A stretch of DNA of 64,000 nucleotides from Pseudomonas piscis (lineage in GTDB: Bacteria > Pseudomonadota > Gammaproteobacteria > Pseudomonadales > Pseudomonadaceae): positions 496,001 to 560,000 of the forward strand of contig NZ_WHUV01000002.1 in assembly GCF_009380155.1 (NCBI RefSeq), read 5' to 3'. Below the pieces are notes generated by a model, which searched no databases, had not been told where the DNA came from, and was given only the letters and a program-made list of their open reading frames with translations. Shown here in pieces: positions 19,772 through 28,200 of the stretch. The translations under genes were made by a program, and so were the position numbers. Each line of letters begins with the position of its first letter. The stretch's first letter is position 1.

Positions 19772-20152
19772 ATGGCCAAGTTCTCACTGATCCAGAATCC
19801 GACCTTCAAGGCCGACGTGATGGGCCCGCAACTGGGCGGCCAGCCGGTGAAGGTCGGATTCGCATTCAAGTACCTGGACAGGGCTGGCCTGGCCGAGCTC
19901 TACGCCGAGTGGGGTGAGCGCCACAAGGCGTTGGTCGTGAAGGCTGATGACATGGACCTGTTGACTTTCACCGCTGCCCAGATCGATCTGCAGGTAGACC
20001 AGGTCAAGGCTGTGGTGGCTGACTGGGATTTCAAGGAAGAGTTCAACGACCAGAATATCCGCGTTCTGGTCTCCTCGATTCTCTCGGTGCCCAGCGCTGT
20101 GCTGGCGACGTACTCCGAGGCCTTCAATCAAGCCCGCCTGGGAAACTCCTAA
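19772..20152 (+). CDS. Phage tail assembly chaperone (G-type)
   Basis: A 126-residue soluble protein (MAKFSLIQNPTFKADVMGPQ start) that matches the tail assembly chaperone of lambdoid siphophages of Pseudomonas. It lies just after the tail tube remnant and before the tape measure remnant, the canonical order. The last codons contain a GGGAAAC slippery heptamer (20140-20146). A -1 shift there enters a second open frame. The chaperone itself is intact. Confidence 0.75.
   Translation: MAKFSLIQNPTFKADVMGPQLGGQPVKVGFAFKYLDRAGLAELYAEWGERHKALVVKADDMDLLTFTAAQIDLQVDQVKAVVADWDFKEEFNDQNIRVLVSSILSVPSAVLATYSEAFNQARLGNS
20140..20146 (+). promoter_or_regulatory. Candidate programmed -1 frameshift site (GGGAAAC)
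   Basis: The heptamer G-GGA-AAC is in the correct phase (X XXY YYZ) two codons before the chaperone stop. Slippage gives GGG AAA then CTC CTA AGC in the -1 frame, which is open to 20253. Phage lambda and many siphophages use such a site to make the longer G-T tail chaperone. Confidence 0.6.
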
Positions 20153-20469
20153 GCGCCGCACGCGCCCTCTATCAGCAAGGGCCATCTACGGAAGAGCTCA
20201 AGGCCTTTGGCTTCCTGGTGGGTGATCTGACCGGCCAGGACATTGAGGTCTGACCGGGCGTTTGGCCAGCCTTCCTTGTCTTCGAGGCGATGAGCACTCA
20301 GTGGCGGGTGGGTGCATGTGGCGCAGCGGGCCTGGACTACGGAGCGCTGCCGAGTGTCATCCGAATGTATGGCGTGCCGGCCAGCTCCCGGCAAAGCATT
20401 TTCAGTAACATCCGGCAGATGGAGGCTGAAGCCCTGGCCGTCATGGCTGAACACACAAGTAAAAGCTGA
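20147..20469 (+). pseudogene. Tail chaperone T part (DUF1799-like), interrupted by a stop
   Basis: In the -1 frame the sequence reads AARALYQQGPSTEELKAFG to DIEV, then TGA at 20251-20253, then continues in the same frame as PGVWPAFLVFEAMSTQWRVG, ending at TGA 20467-20469. The block after the stop resembles DUF1799, in which a Trp is expected at the interrupted position (EVWP). A TGG-to-TGA change is the simplest explanation. This is the second half of the G-T frameshift product. Confidence 0.6.
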
Positions 20470-20537
20470 TCCCCTGAGGCATTGGTGCCTTCGTCGTGTG
20501 ATGGTAGAGTCTCGCCAAATCACGATGAGGGATCAGC

Positions 20538-21068
20538 ATGAGAGTTTTGATTGGGGCCCTGGCTATAGCTTTTTTGGCTGGGTGCGCATCACCACCGCCG
20601 TTGAACTTTTCCGTTCAGGGGCTGCAAATGTCGACCAATAAGATTGATGCGGACTTGAGGTCCATGTCCGTGTCCTTTGCTAGCCCTAATGAGGCTCGTG
20701 GAGAAATCCCTTCAAATGGAGAGGAGGTCCCCAGGCTCTGGGAAAATGCTTTGCGTGAAGGCGTTGATAGAGTCTCGGTTTTCAATGATGACTCCTCCCA
20801 AAAGGTGAACATTTTTGTGAAGATCACGGAATTGGATATTGCTGGGGGAGGCGTCACCATGACGTCGAAGGCGAGAGCTACCTACCAGATTGTAAATAGA
20901 AAGTCGGGCAAAGTTGTCTATGAGCGAGACGTCGCTAGCATTGGCTCAGTTCCTGGAACGTATGCTTTTTCGGGAGCGACGCGGATTAAAGAGTCAATCA
21001 ACAGGGCTGTTCAAGAGAACATCCGAGTTTTCTTAGAGGCAATAAGTATTACGAAGATCGATGCTTGA
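20538..21068 (+). CDS. Lipoprotein carried within the prophage remnant
   Basis: A 176-residue protein with a lipobox (FLAGC, Cys at residue 16). The mature part has alternating beta and helix character (VNIFVKITELDIAGGGVTMT). It has an intact frame and lies between the tail chaperone and tape measure genes with its own terminator (21163-21187), the position of a moron gene. Such genes can be expressed from a silent prophage. No known domain was recognised. It may change the host surface, but that is inference. Confidence 0.7.
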   Translation: MRVLIGALAIAFLAGCASPPPLNFSVQGLQMSTNKIDADLRSMSVSFASPNEARGEIPSNGEEVPRLWENALREGVDRVSVFNDDSSQKVNIFVKITELDIAGGGVTMTSKARATYQIVNRKSGKVVYERDVASIGSVPGTYAFSGATRIKESINRAVQENIRVFLEAISITKIDA

Positions 21069-21162
21069 GCGTTGCTGTAGGGGCCTGGCTTGAGATTGGC
21101 ATGAGACCAGTCTGAGGTTCATGAGTATTTATTACATATTGCGCCTGAACGCTCTCTTGTTA

Positions 21163-21187
21163 AAAAACCCGCCTTGAGCGGGTTTTT
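21163..21187 (+). terminator. Intrinsic terminator after the prophage lipoprotein gene
   Basis: A 10-bp stem (AAAAACCCGC 21163-21172 with 21178-21187) and a 5-base loop, with T5 as part of the 3' arm. It supports independent transcription of the lipoprotein gene. Confidence 0.85.
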
Positions 21188-21244
21188 CATTGCCTAAGGA
21201 AATGAAACTGAGACTAGGGCATCCCACAGAAAACAGAGACTTCA

Positions 21245-22090
21245 ATGAGTACTATCTTCGCTTCGATTGACATTGAGGTTGAGTCGTCCCGGGTCGTCAA
21301 GGCTGCTGATGACCTCGACAAGCTGGTGGATTCGGCGGTCGATGCCGAAAAAGCGATTGATGGCCTCGGCAAGTTCGGTGAAGGCCTGGCCAACACCGGC
21401 AAGAGAATCAGCCAAGCGGAGATTGAGGCCGCCCAGGGCATCGACAAGGCCACCAGTGCGAAAGAACGCCAGGTCGATGCTAGCCGGAAGTCCGGGGCAA
21501 GTGCTGCCAGCGAAATCGCCATCATCAGCCAGCTCGAAGGCGATTACCGGCAACATCGACTGCATGGAGAAGCTGGTTCAGGCAGAGGGACTGCTTGAGC
21601 GTGCCCGCACGGCCTGGTCACCATCGAGCAGCAGGAGGCCTACCAGGAACGTCTCGGCAAATCCTTCGACAAGATCGAGAAGGCCGAGGCGAAGGAGGCT
21701 GCGCAGAAGCAGCGCCTAATCGATATCGAGAACCGGCAGATCGAAGCACTCAAGCGCACAGTAATAGCATCGACCCTCTGAATGTGAAGCTGGCCAAGCT
21801 GGAGGCGCAGGAGAAGGAAGCGCATGAAGCTTTCCGTCTTGGCGCAATCAACGTGGAACGCTACAGCGAGGCTCTGGCCAAGATCGGTAAGGATCGGGTC
21901 GGCATCGCTGCTACAGAGGGCGCGTTCGACAAGCTGAAGCTCGGCACCCGCCAGGCTCAAGAAAACGTCATGCAGTTGAGCAATGCCCTGCAGTCGGGGG
22001 ATTGGGGGAGCGGCGTTCGTGCTGTTGCCCAGCTTGGCGCCGAAGCTGGTGCCTCGGCTAAGAGTTTAGCCGCGGCCCTGTTGCCGGCAG
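21245..22090 (+). pseudogene. Phage tape measure protein, N-terminal part, multiply frameshifted
   Basis: The first 98 residues (MSTIFASIDIEVESSRVVKA start) match the N-terminus of siphophage tape measure proteins. The same protein continues in other frames: KAITGNIDCMEKLVQAEGLL, then GLVTIEQQEAYQERLG, then NSIDPLNVKLAKLEAQEKEA. At least three small indels (near 21537, 21605 and 21762) account for this. The rest of the gene, usually more than 600 codons, is deleted, and the fragment is joined to a spanin remnant near 22090. Confidence 0.8.
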
Positions 22091-22093
22091 GCC

Positions 22094-22225
22094 CGCACAG
22101 CCCTGGTGCTTGCCGAGCTGTTCAAGCGCGTTGACGAACGAGCGGGAGATCTGGCAGCAGATGCGGATCAAAGCCGGAGCAGGGGAGTGACGTGCGAGCA
22201 GGCATATGACAGTTTGGAAAAATAG
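22094..22225 (+). pseudogene. Rz-like (DUF2514) spanin, C-terminal remnant
   Basis: The frame ending TAG at 22223-22225 reads RTALVLAELFKRVDERAGDL then SRGVTCEQAYDSLEK. That is the end of Pseudomonas phage DUF2514 (i-spanin type) proteins, with the conserved Thr-Cys near the C-terminus. It has no start and is fused to the tape measure fragment, marking a large deletion. Confidence 0.6.
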
Positions 22226-22349
22226 GGCACGCTCATTTAGCGGGATGTATCTGGCGTGATTTCTAGAGTCATGTTACTACTTGTTCCTGTTTATGGTCTT
22301 TGCGCTGTTGATTGGTATTCGCTGCGAAAGACCATATATGGGTTAGAGG

Positions 22350-23117
22350 CTATTTGTTAAACTGAACAGATTTTGTAAAGGATTTGTCGTCACGGCTAAA
22401 AGTGACCTCTACTTTTTTTCCAGACCTCTCTTCAATCATGATGCCTAGGGTGTTTATGTTTTTTATTCTTTGTCCATCGAATGATTCTAATATGTCTCCA
22501 GATAATAAGTCTGCATTGTAGGCAGGGGTGTCGTCAATTACCGTAGTGATTTTTACGCCGAAATTTGACTGCCGTTTTTTACGCTCTTCTTCCGTTAAAT
22601 CTTTCGTGCGCACTCCAAATGTAGAGGTTTGATTTATATAGTAGACCGCTGCGTAGTTTGCTCGGTGCTCAGTCGTCGGAACGTAATCCGTTGTTGTGCT
22701 ATAGGTTGTTCCTGTTCCTTGGATGGTTGAGCTTTTTCTGCCTTTGGAATCTGTTATTAACGCAGACTCAAATGTTGTGCTTGAAGTTGGTTTTATAACA
22801 GCTGTCGACGTGGTATAGCTACCTGAGTATTCAGGGTCTCTAAGAACTATTAAGTCTGCTTTTACCGCTTTTCCTTGTTCGACCGCAAATTTTTCCGGAA
22901 CATATGCTGAGCTGTTAAAAGAGGACTTTCCAATGGGCATGTAGCCTTTGCGTGCCCAAGCATCAAGTCTCGCCTGACCATCTTTGGGGGTGACGTGATC
23001 TACAAATGGAGTCTCTGGCGGGGGAGTTGCTCGTATTTTAGCTATGATTTCCGGGGTGGTTCCGGATAGGTCAGAATAGTAGGCAGTGTATGGGTTGTTG
23101 TTTACGCATCCTGCCAA
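22350..23117 (-). CDS. PDZ-domain protein, lipoprotein signal split by a frameshift
   Basis: The gene is AT-rich, unlike its neighbours. The frame encodes 255 residues; the C-terminal third (FGVKITTVIDDTPAYNADLL then GDILESFDGQRI) is a PDZ-type peptide-binding domain. The frame opens at a TTG in LAGC, a lipobox, but the signal peptide before it (MKKTLSVLLLSLF, ATG at 23167) is in another frame. Adding one T to the T6 run at 23128-23133 would restore a full lipoprotein. Either the gene is disrupted or the run varies in length. The upstream PDZ partner sequence is Thr/Ser-rich. The function is unknown. Confidence 0.6.
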   Translation of the reverse strand: MAGCVNNNPYTAYYSDLSGTTPEIIAKIRATPPPETPFVDHVTPKDGQARLDAWARKGYMPIGKSSFNSSAYVPEKFAVEQGKAVKADLIVLRDPEYSGSYTTSTAVIKPTSSTTFESALITDSKGRKSSTIQGTGTTYSTTTDYVPTTEHRANYAAVYYINQTSTFGVRTKDLTEEERKKRQSNFGVKITTVIDDTPAYNADLLSGDILESFDGQRIKNINTLGIMIEERSGKKVEVTFSRDDKSFTKSVQFNK

Positions 23118-23351
23118 TGCAAAATAGAAAAAAGCGAGAGTAGTAAAACTGATAATGTTTTTTTCATTTCTTCATCCATGTTTTTGTTACGGCTATGCTT
23201 TAAAGCGAGTGCAATTTAGCATTATTCAACACCATTGCGTAAGCGGCATTCTGGCGCAAGGAATCGGGTATGAAGGAGAGAGTTTTTGCAGCAGAGCCTA
23301 TCGATGATCAGTCGTGGCTCATCACATCGCCACCGGCTTTGGTCAACACTT

Positions 23352-23537
23352 CTATAAGTTCAGCCCCATGATTCCTGTTGTTGCGTAGGTGTGGCGGGTG
23401 TCGTACTGCCGGCGTTCATGGATGAGCAGCGCCTTGAGCGCTGATTTGAAGTCGCGGATTGTAACCCTGATCCACAGCCCTCCTTTGTGCTGCTGGAACA
23501 CTAAAGGGCTTTGCGGATGGGTTGACTTGGAGATCAA
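23352..23537 (-). pseudogene. Second tyrosine integrase remnant
   Basis: The minus frame holds FQQHKGGLWIRVTIRDF and QYDTRHTYATTGIMGLN, the region around the first catalytic Arg box of a phage integrase. It stops just after this box, and another frame (AELIEVLTKAGGDVMSHD) starts at the junction, so a deletion is likely. It differs from the fragment at 18426-18705, so two integrases once lay here. The neighbouring stretch 23168-23351 has no intact gene. Confidence 0.6.
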
Positions 23538-23630
23538 GCGCGAAGAGTCACCATTGGCCGGGCTTGGTTGATGGCATTCATCGCGCGGTCGTGGAGTGAT
23601 ACTGTCCGGTGGTGCCTGGTCTTCGTTCGC

Positions 23631-24071
23631 TCATGTGGCGTTCAGTTCATGATGATCCGGTGAAAGCTCAGCGTGTCCTCGGGGAGGTGCAAGTTGGGAT
23701 GGTGAGTTGCCGATCTCCCGCCCAGTCGATTGCAATGGCTCTTCCCGCGGAGCATCAGACTCCTGGCGGACCACCGGGGGGGTCACGGTGATGGGGGCAT
23801 ACACTGCGCGCTGTTCCCGAGCCGGGATGATCGCCGTTCTTTCTTCAAGCACGACTTCACCTCGATAGCTATATTTCTCTGCGTTCGACCAAATCGGTTT
23901 TTGAGGGTGCGGTACAAATGTGCTCCTGTGCGTGGTTTGCCCTTGCGGGTCTGGCTCGGGCGCAGTTAGTACTCCTCTGACATGGACTTGAAATCTTCCA
24001 ACGATTCGCTCTCCGTCATTTACTCCCAGCAATGCCTCGTGCGATCTAACTGCGGTCGCCAGTTCGGTCAC
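23631..24071 (-). CDS. Hypothetical protein, doubtful or 5'-truncated
   Basis: A 146-residue frame, open upstream to a TAG near 24111 without a clear start or ribosome site. The first part (ERAQKSVTELATAVRSHEAL) looks like a real protein; the middle is Pro/Gln-rich and the end has a Pro/Arg/Glu run. I do not recognise a family. It may be the 3' part of a phage or secreted-protein gene left in the decayed region. The overlapping plus-strand frames are shorter and less protein-like. Confidence 0.35.
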   Translation of the reverse strand: MTELATAVRSHEALLGVNDGERIVGRFQVHVRGVLTAPEPDPQGQTTHRSTFVPHPQKPIWSNAEKYSYRGEVVLEERTAIIPAREQRAVYAPITVTPPVVRQESDAPREEPLQSTGREIGNSPSQLAPPRGHAELSPDHHELNAT

Positions 24072-24275
24072 TGACTTCTGAGCGCGCTCGGCACCGGCTA
24101 GCAGACTGGACTAGACCGTATCAGTTCAAAGATAGGCTGGTCTCGGCCCGGCCCGAGAAAAACTCAACATCGTATCCGGTATTAGTTGATCACTACATTA
24201 CGAGCTGTTTTAACGCAGCATAATCCTCTCATAGGTACCTTTCGTAAAAAGCCCAAGTGCTACAGGCGTTTGGCT

Positions 24276-24295
24276 ATTAGTACAGGCGTACTAAT
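24276..24295. promoter_or_regulatory. Inverted repeat upstream of the first duplicated cassette
   Basis: A perfect 8-bp dyad ATTAGTAC-AGGC-GTACTAAT lies 65 bases before the 24360 start and could be a regulator site. The 248-base gap 24112-24359 otherwise shows no gene. A related direct repeat TAGTACGA (28648-28655 and 28658-28665) occurs in another gap of this accessory region. Confidence 0.4.
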
Positions 24296-24359
24296 CGATC
24301 TTGACCAATCCCGACTCGTATAGTTTTCGCTGGATTACATAAATCGGGAAAGGACCTCC

Positions 24360-24923
24360 ATGGGTTACAAACTTCCACTTCTCTGCCGATGGCTGGCTGC
24401 TTTGGCCATGGTCGGCAGTACCTCGGCCATGGCCGAACATGCCTCGGGCGACTACTGGATCATCTACGGTAAAGGGGAGCGCCTGCATAACGAGGTGTAC
24501 GTCGCTGATGCTGCCGGCATCGTGCAAAAGCCTGGTGGAGTGCAATCGGCGCAGGTCATGCAGTTGTTCGAAGACCCGGCCTTTCCGACCCTCGCTGCCT
24601 ATGAAGTGCAGGTCAAATGCAAACAGCGCCAGATCCGCTTGGACAGCGCCCGGGCGATACGTCGTTTCGACGGTGCCGTGAAGGATGTGAAGACCAATAT
24701 CCACGGCTGGGTCGCACCTAAGGACTATTGGTTACAGCGCACCTTTGCCTTTGTCTGTGCCCCCGACAACCGCGCGCACAATCAGATGTTGCCGATTGGC
24801 AAGATGCCGGCGGTGAAGATGGTCGCTACCGTCCAGGCCATGTTCATCCAATTGATCGGCGTCCAGGCCAACAGCCAGGCGGTGCAAGAGCTGGACGATA
24901 TGCTGGGTAACAGCGCCCGATGA
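24360..24923 (+). CDS. Exported protein A1 of a duplicated two-gene cassette
   Basis: A 187-residue protein with a signal peptide (about 1-25, ending TSAMA). I know of no named domain. It is clearly a paralogue of the gene at 26440: both are 187 residues and share GD(Y/F)W near the mature N-terminus, a PGG(V/L) turn at 58-61, Cys87, a second Cys at 132/133 in F(V/L)C(A/K)P, and GxMPA. The two conserved Cys suggest a disulfide in the periplasm or outside. AAGGA precedes the ATG. Its stop overlaps the lipoprotein gene as ATGA. Confidence 0.8.
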   Translation: MGYKLPLLCRWLAALAMVGSTSAMAEHASGDYWIIYGKGERLHNEVYVADAAGIVQKPGGVQSAQVMQLFEDPAFPTLAAYEVQVKCKQRQIRLDSARAIRRFDGAVKDVKTNIHGWVAPKDYWLQRTFAFVCAPDNRAHNQMLPIGKMPAVKMVATVQAMFIQLIGVQANSQAVQELDDMLGNSAR

Positions 24924-25309
24924 GCACACGCTTTCTGTTATGCCTCAGCCTATTGTTGCCAACCCTGGCCGGCTGCATCCCGACGCTGCCGGAGTTGCTC
25001 GCCAGCCGTGAATGGCAGGGGCGCGATGCCAAGCAGGCCATCGACTTCTTCGGTCCGCCCTGGCGCATGGAGCCGTTGCCTGGCGGAGGCGGGGTGCAGT
25101 TGGGCTGGTATCGCGACACCACCTATGTGCGTCAGGAGGTGGTTGGCAGCAGTGCGCAGATGCAAGGCAATGTAATGGTCCAGACCAACTACTGGGACGA
25201 TGTGTCTCACCCGGGTGGTTGCACGATCCTGATGACGGTGGACAAGGCGCGGCATATCAGTGACTTCTCCACCAAGGGCCGTTGCAACGGCGTGAACCTG
25301 GCGCCGTAG
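24920..25309 (+). CDS. Lipoprotein B1 of the duplicated cassette
   Basis: A 129-residue lipoprotein with lipobox TLAGC (Cys19). It is a paralogue of the gene at 27028. Shared blocks are IDFFG, YRD/VRD followed by YV, YW-DDV/EDV-H, a Cys at 101/95, and TKGRC with Cys122/116. The residues after the lipid-anchored Cys are not Asp at +2, which predicts outer-membrane placement by the usual sorting rule. Overlap with A1 means the two are made together and may act as a pair. Confidence 0.8.
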   Translation: MSTRFLLCLSLLLPTLAGCIPTLPELLASREWQGRDAKQAIDFFGPPWRMEPLPGGGGVQLGWYRDTTYVRQEVVGSSAQMQGNVMVQTNYWDDVSHPGGCTILMTVDKARHISDFSTKGRCNGVNLAP

Positions 25310-25582
25310 CCGGCCAGGAGAACAGCCGGTGAAGTTGCTGGCGGGCTTGCCCTGCGACTGCACCGACACAGGTCAAGTACAGGCGCCCAGTGCCTCTGGT
25401 CTGCACCCAGTAGTATCGTGGGCATGAGCACCCTCGTCGACTTCTACAGTTCAGGTCTTGGGATGCCAAGAGGCCTTGTGCAGGGCTTCTTACTTCTGGC
25501 GTCTGGCTTAGGCTGTTCAGGTGCATTGAGGGTCCATGTTGTCTTAGAATGGCTCTTTCCCGCCCTTCAAAGGAATGATTAC

Positions 25583-26032
25583 GTGGTGAGCAACAACGCC
25601 ATCTGCTGTCCGCAATGCCAAGGCCAAAACGTCCAGCTTCTGTCCGTCATCCATGCTGCCGGCACCTCTCACATACAAGCGACCCATCAAGTGCAATCCC
25701 AATCCGGATTCGGCCCCAGCGTGACCGTCGAAACTACAGGTCGGCATCAGACCGACTTGGCTGCCAGCGTCGGCCCACCCCCGGGTAAGCGCCTGCTTGG
25801 CCCAGTGATCCTTACAGGGGTTGGCGCCATCATCTTGTATGACGGTCTCAAACTCATGAACACTTTCTGGGGAGTGGATTGGACGAGGTTCTTCATGGGC
25901 GTGATATTGATCACGGTCGGCGTGATCGGCTTCGTCCGTCACTGGAAATTCAACGTCGCGCAGTACGACAAATTGGAAGAATGGCGTCGTACCTGGATGT
26001 GTCATGCCTGTGGCACTCGATTCCAGCCATAA
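25583..26032 (+). CDS. Membrane protein with two zinc-ribbon-like CxxC ends
   Basis: I use the GTG at 25583, with AAAGGA 8 bases upstream; the open frame further up (to 25418) reads unlike protein. The 149-residue product has CCPQCQGQN near the N-terminus, two hydrophobic segments (RLLGPVILTGVGAIILYDGL; FFMGVILITVGVIGFV) and MCHACGTRF at the C-terminus. The two CxxC pairs could join to bind one zinc on the cytoplasmic face. It lies between the two cassettes and is followed by a strong terminator. The function is unknown. Confidence 0.7.
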   Translation: MVSNNAICCPQCQGQNVQLLSVIHAAGTSHIQATHQVQSQSGFGPSVTVETTGRHQTDLAASVGPPPGKRLLGPVILTGVGAIILYDGLKLMNTFWGVDWTRFFMGVILITVGVIGFVRHWKFNVAQYDKLEEWRRTWMCHACGTRFQP

Positions 26033-26041
26033 ACAGCGCAA

Positions 26042-26063
26042 AAGGGCACCTTCGGGTGCCTTT
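26042..26063 (+). terminator. Intrinsic terminator after the zinc-ribbon gene
   Basis: A stem of about nine pairs (including one G-U) closed by a TTCG loop at 26051-26054 and followed by a T-rich tail (TTTCTTTTTT). The 407-base gap 26033-26439 holds this terminator and the leader of the second cassette. A short frame at 26189-26443 in it is not convincing. Confidence 0.85.
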
Positions 26064-26439
26064 CTTTTTTGTCTTTCTCAACCAGTCCCCGTCAACTCAC
26101 TGTTAAAGCATGTTTTGCGTTTGCAGTGATTTATTTCCTGTACGTTCGCCGTATTCGCTGGAACTCATTCAAATGCGGCGCCTAAAGAGTGATACCCAGG
26201 CACTTGATCGCCACAAGTGCGGGCCACATCAACGAGCGCATGTTGGGCTTACTTACTGAGAGCCGGTGGATCGACACGTTAGCAAAAAGCCAAGTAGCGA
26301 TAGTTGCACGGGCTTGTTCCGGGGGTATTTGCAGTATCTGTTTTCGTATAGATAGGACGGATGTGCTAGATAGCCCTTTGCCTTATATTCAGGATGTGAA
26401 GCTACCGCCTTCAAAGATAACGGCGAAGGACAGGCCTCC

Positions 26440-27003
26440 ATGATCGCTTTCACAAGGCAACTCTTACCTGCCGTATTACTGTGCAATGCCCTCGCTGCTC
26501 AGGCGAGCGATGTACAGATGGGGGACTTTTGGGTAGTTCACTACCAGGGAGGCTTGGGCAAGCATCAGGTGTTCATCGCCGACGGTGACCCCAATAATAT
26601 CTTCAGTCGTCCGGGTGGCCTGAAATCATTGGGCGTCTATCAACTTTACGAAGAGCCTGGCAAGCCCACTTTTACCGCTTGGGATGTGGAAATCGATTGT
26701 GCAAAGAACCGTGTGCGCACCACTGGGGCACAGGATTTCCGCAGCGTATTCAATGAGCTTCGCAACGCAAAGTATTCCGACCAATGGCAGAGCAAGCCTG
26801 ACACCTGGCTGGCGCAAAGCCGTGACTTCCTATGCAAGCCGGCTGAACGCCAAGTCAAGAAGATGGAGCGCCTGGGTGTAATGCCTGCATCGCAAATGAG
26901 CAAGGCAGGGCCACAACTGTTCCAGATACTGAACCGCGAAACCGCCAAGGCGGCCATCATGCAGCAGATAGATGAAGGATTCGCACAGATGTCGGCCAAG
27001 TAA
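26440..27003 (+). CDS. Exported protein A2, paralogue of A1
   Basis: A 187-residue protein with a signal peptide (about 1-22, ending LAAQA). It aligns along its whole length with the protein at 24360: same length, GDFW, VFIADGD, PGGLKSLGVYQLYEEP, Cys87 and Cys132, and GVMPA. Divergence is high (roughly 30-40 percent identity by eye), so the duplication is old or the copies came separately. AAGGACAGGCCTCC before the ATG resembles the leader of A1. The partner lipoprotein gene follows after 24 bases. Confidence 0.8.
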   Translation: MIAFTRQLLPAVLLCNALAAQASDVQMGDFWVVHYQGGLGKHQVFIADGDPNNIFSRPGGLKSLGVYQLYEEPGKPTFTAWDVEIDCAKNRVRTTGAQDFRSVFNELRNAKYSDQWQSKPDTWLAQSRDFLCKPAERQVKKMERLGVMPASQMSKAGPQLFQILNRETAKAAIMQQIDEGFAQMSAK

Positions 27004-27027
27004 AGCGGCCTCCAGGGAGAAGACCTT

Positions 27028-27420
27028 ATGAACCGATTGCTCATCTTGGGCCTGTTGGCCACCTTGCTCAGTGGCTGTGCATCACTGGCGGCCAGCAGTG
27101 CCTGGAAAGATCGTCCGGTGGGCGAGTTGATCGACTTCTTCGGTGTGCCAAGACGGATCATGGTGGTGCCGGAGGAAGATTTAGTAGTGCTCAGATATGT
27201 ACGCGACAGTAGTTATGTCACGCGTGAAGCCGCGGGTACTTATACGGGGCCGCAGAACGGGCAACTTGTACATGCAGAGTACTGGGAAGACGTGCAGCAC
27301 TCAGGCAGTTGCGAGATCGATGTGTTCGTCAATAGAGCTCGACTGGTGCAAAAGGTGCGGACGAAAGGGCGCTGTGCCGCTGTCGAGATGGCACCGCAAA
27401 CTCGGTCGGTATCAGGCTAG
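27028..27420 (+). CDS. Lipoprotein B2, paralogue of B1
   Basis: A 130-residue lipoprotein with lipobox LLSGC (Cys17). It shares IDFFGVP, YVRDSSYVTRE, YWEDVQHSGSC and RTKGRC with B1, including the Cys pair (95 and 116). It is separate from A2 by 24 bases and has its own ribosome site (GGGAGAAG), unlike the overlapping B1. Function unknown; the conserved A-B order in both copies suggests that the two products interact. Confidence 0.8.
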   Translation: MNRLLILGLLATLLSGCASLAASSAWKDRPVGELIDFFGVPRRIMVVPEEDLVVLRYVRDSSYVTREAAGTYTGPQNGQLVHAEYWEDVQHSGSCEIDVFVNRARLVQKVRTKGRCAAVEMAPQTRSVSG

Positions 27421-27481
27421 CGAGTGAGCAGCGTCGATCCCATGAAACGAGGTAGCAAGTGCACGGGCACTCTGCAAACAG

Positions 27482-27937
27482 TCATGGGCGCGTGTTGGTT
27501 GCTGTATCTGGCCCCGTAGGCATGTTAGGGCACTCATCTACCCATCGCGTAACCCTCATGTCATTTAGGTGTTCGCCGATAGTGTCGACACGCAGGCACG
27601 TGCCTTTCTTTGAGTAGAACAAGATGCAGCGCGAACTATCTAGGGCGCAGGTGTCGACCTCGAAAAACTTGTGTGCAACCAGCTCCCGTTCCACGCCGCT
27701 GTATTCATAAGCATCAGAGGTATGCATCAGTGTCGGCTGCCAACCTTGTTTGACCAACTTAGTCCTGGCCACAACAAAAGACTCACCGCTGGCAATGCCG
27801 GCCGGCCCATGTTTTTCGTTCATCGGCTGCAAGCCACCGGCAAACGCTACACTGATATCGATGCAATAAAGTGCGACGAGGGCAAGGATCGATGTCTCGA
27901 TATCTCTAAGGCTAGGTGTCAACTCAGTGAGCTCCAT
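27482..27937 (-). CDS. Hypothetical exported protein
   Basis: A 151-residue protein with an N-terminal hydrophobic segment (SILALVALYCIDISVAFA) that may be a signal peptide after a long n-region. The mature part has four Cys residues (VDTCALDSSRC, KGTCLRVDT, VDECP), so disulfides are likely. The ATG at 27937 is directly after a GTG in the same frame. It is convergent with the B2 gene. I recall similar Cys-patterned small exported proteins in Pseudomonas but no named family. Confidence 0.6.
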   Translation of the reverse strand: MELTELTPSLRDIETSILALVALYCIDISVAFAGGLQPMNEKHGPAGIASGESFVVARTKLVKQGWQPTLMHTSDAYEYSGVERELVAHKFFEVDTCALDSSRCILFYSKKGTCLRVDTIGEHLNDMRVTRWVDECPNMPTGPDTATNTRP

Positions 27938-28200
27938 CACTCCAGTATGCTTACGCGACGGGCAACCCTGATCAACGTCGCCTGCCTCTTCGTCCCTGTG
28001 ATCTGTTCAGCGTGCGTGGTATCGGTGTCCGCTTTCAAGGCGGGCCGAATTGTTTCGTAACGATGGAGCTATGTGAAGAGCTGCAGCTTGATTGTAACCC
28101 TGTATCCCTTATTCTGAAGTGGCAGAAGACCTTGAAGCCGCTGGTGCATGAGCGAGCTGGATTGTCAATTTGACCGAACCACTAGTCACGGATGGCTTTT

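Noticed and set aside
26189..26443. An 84-residue frame before the second cassette
   Set aside because: No start signal, composition unlike a protein, overlaps the leader of the A2 gene.
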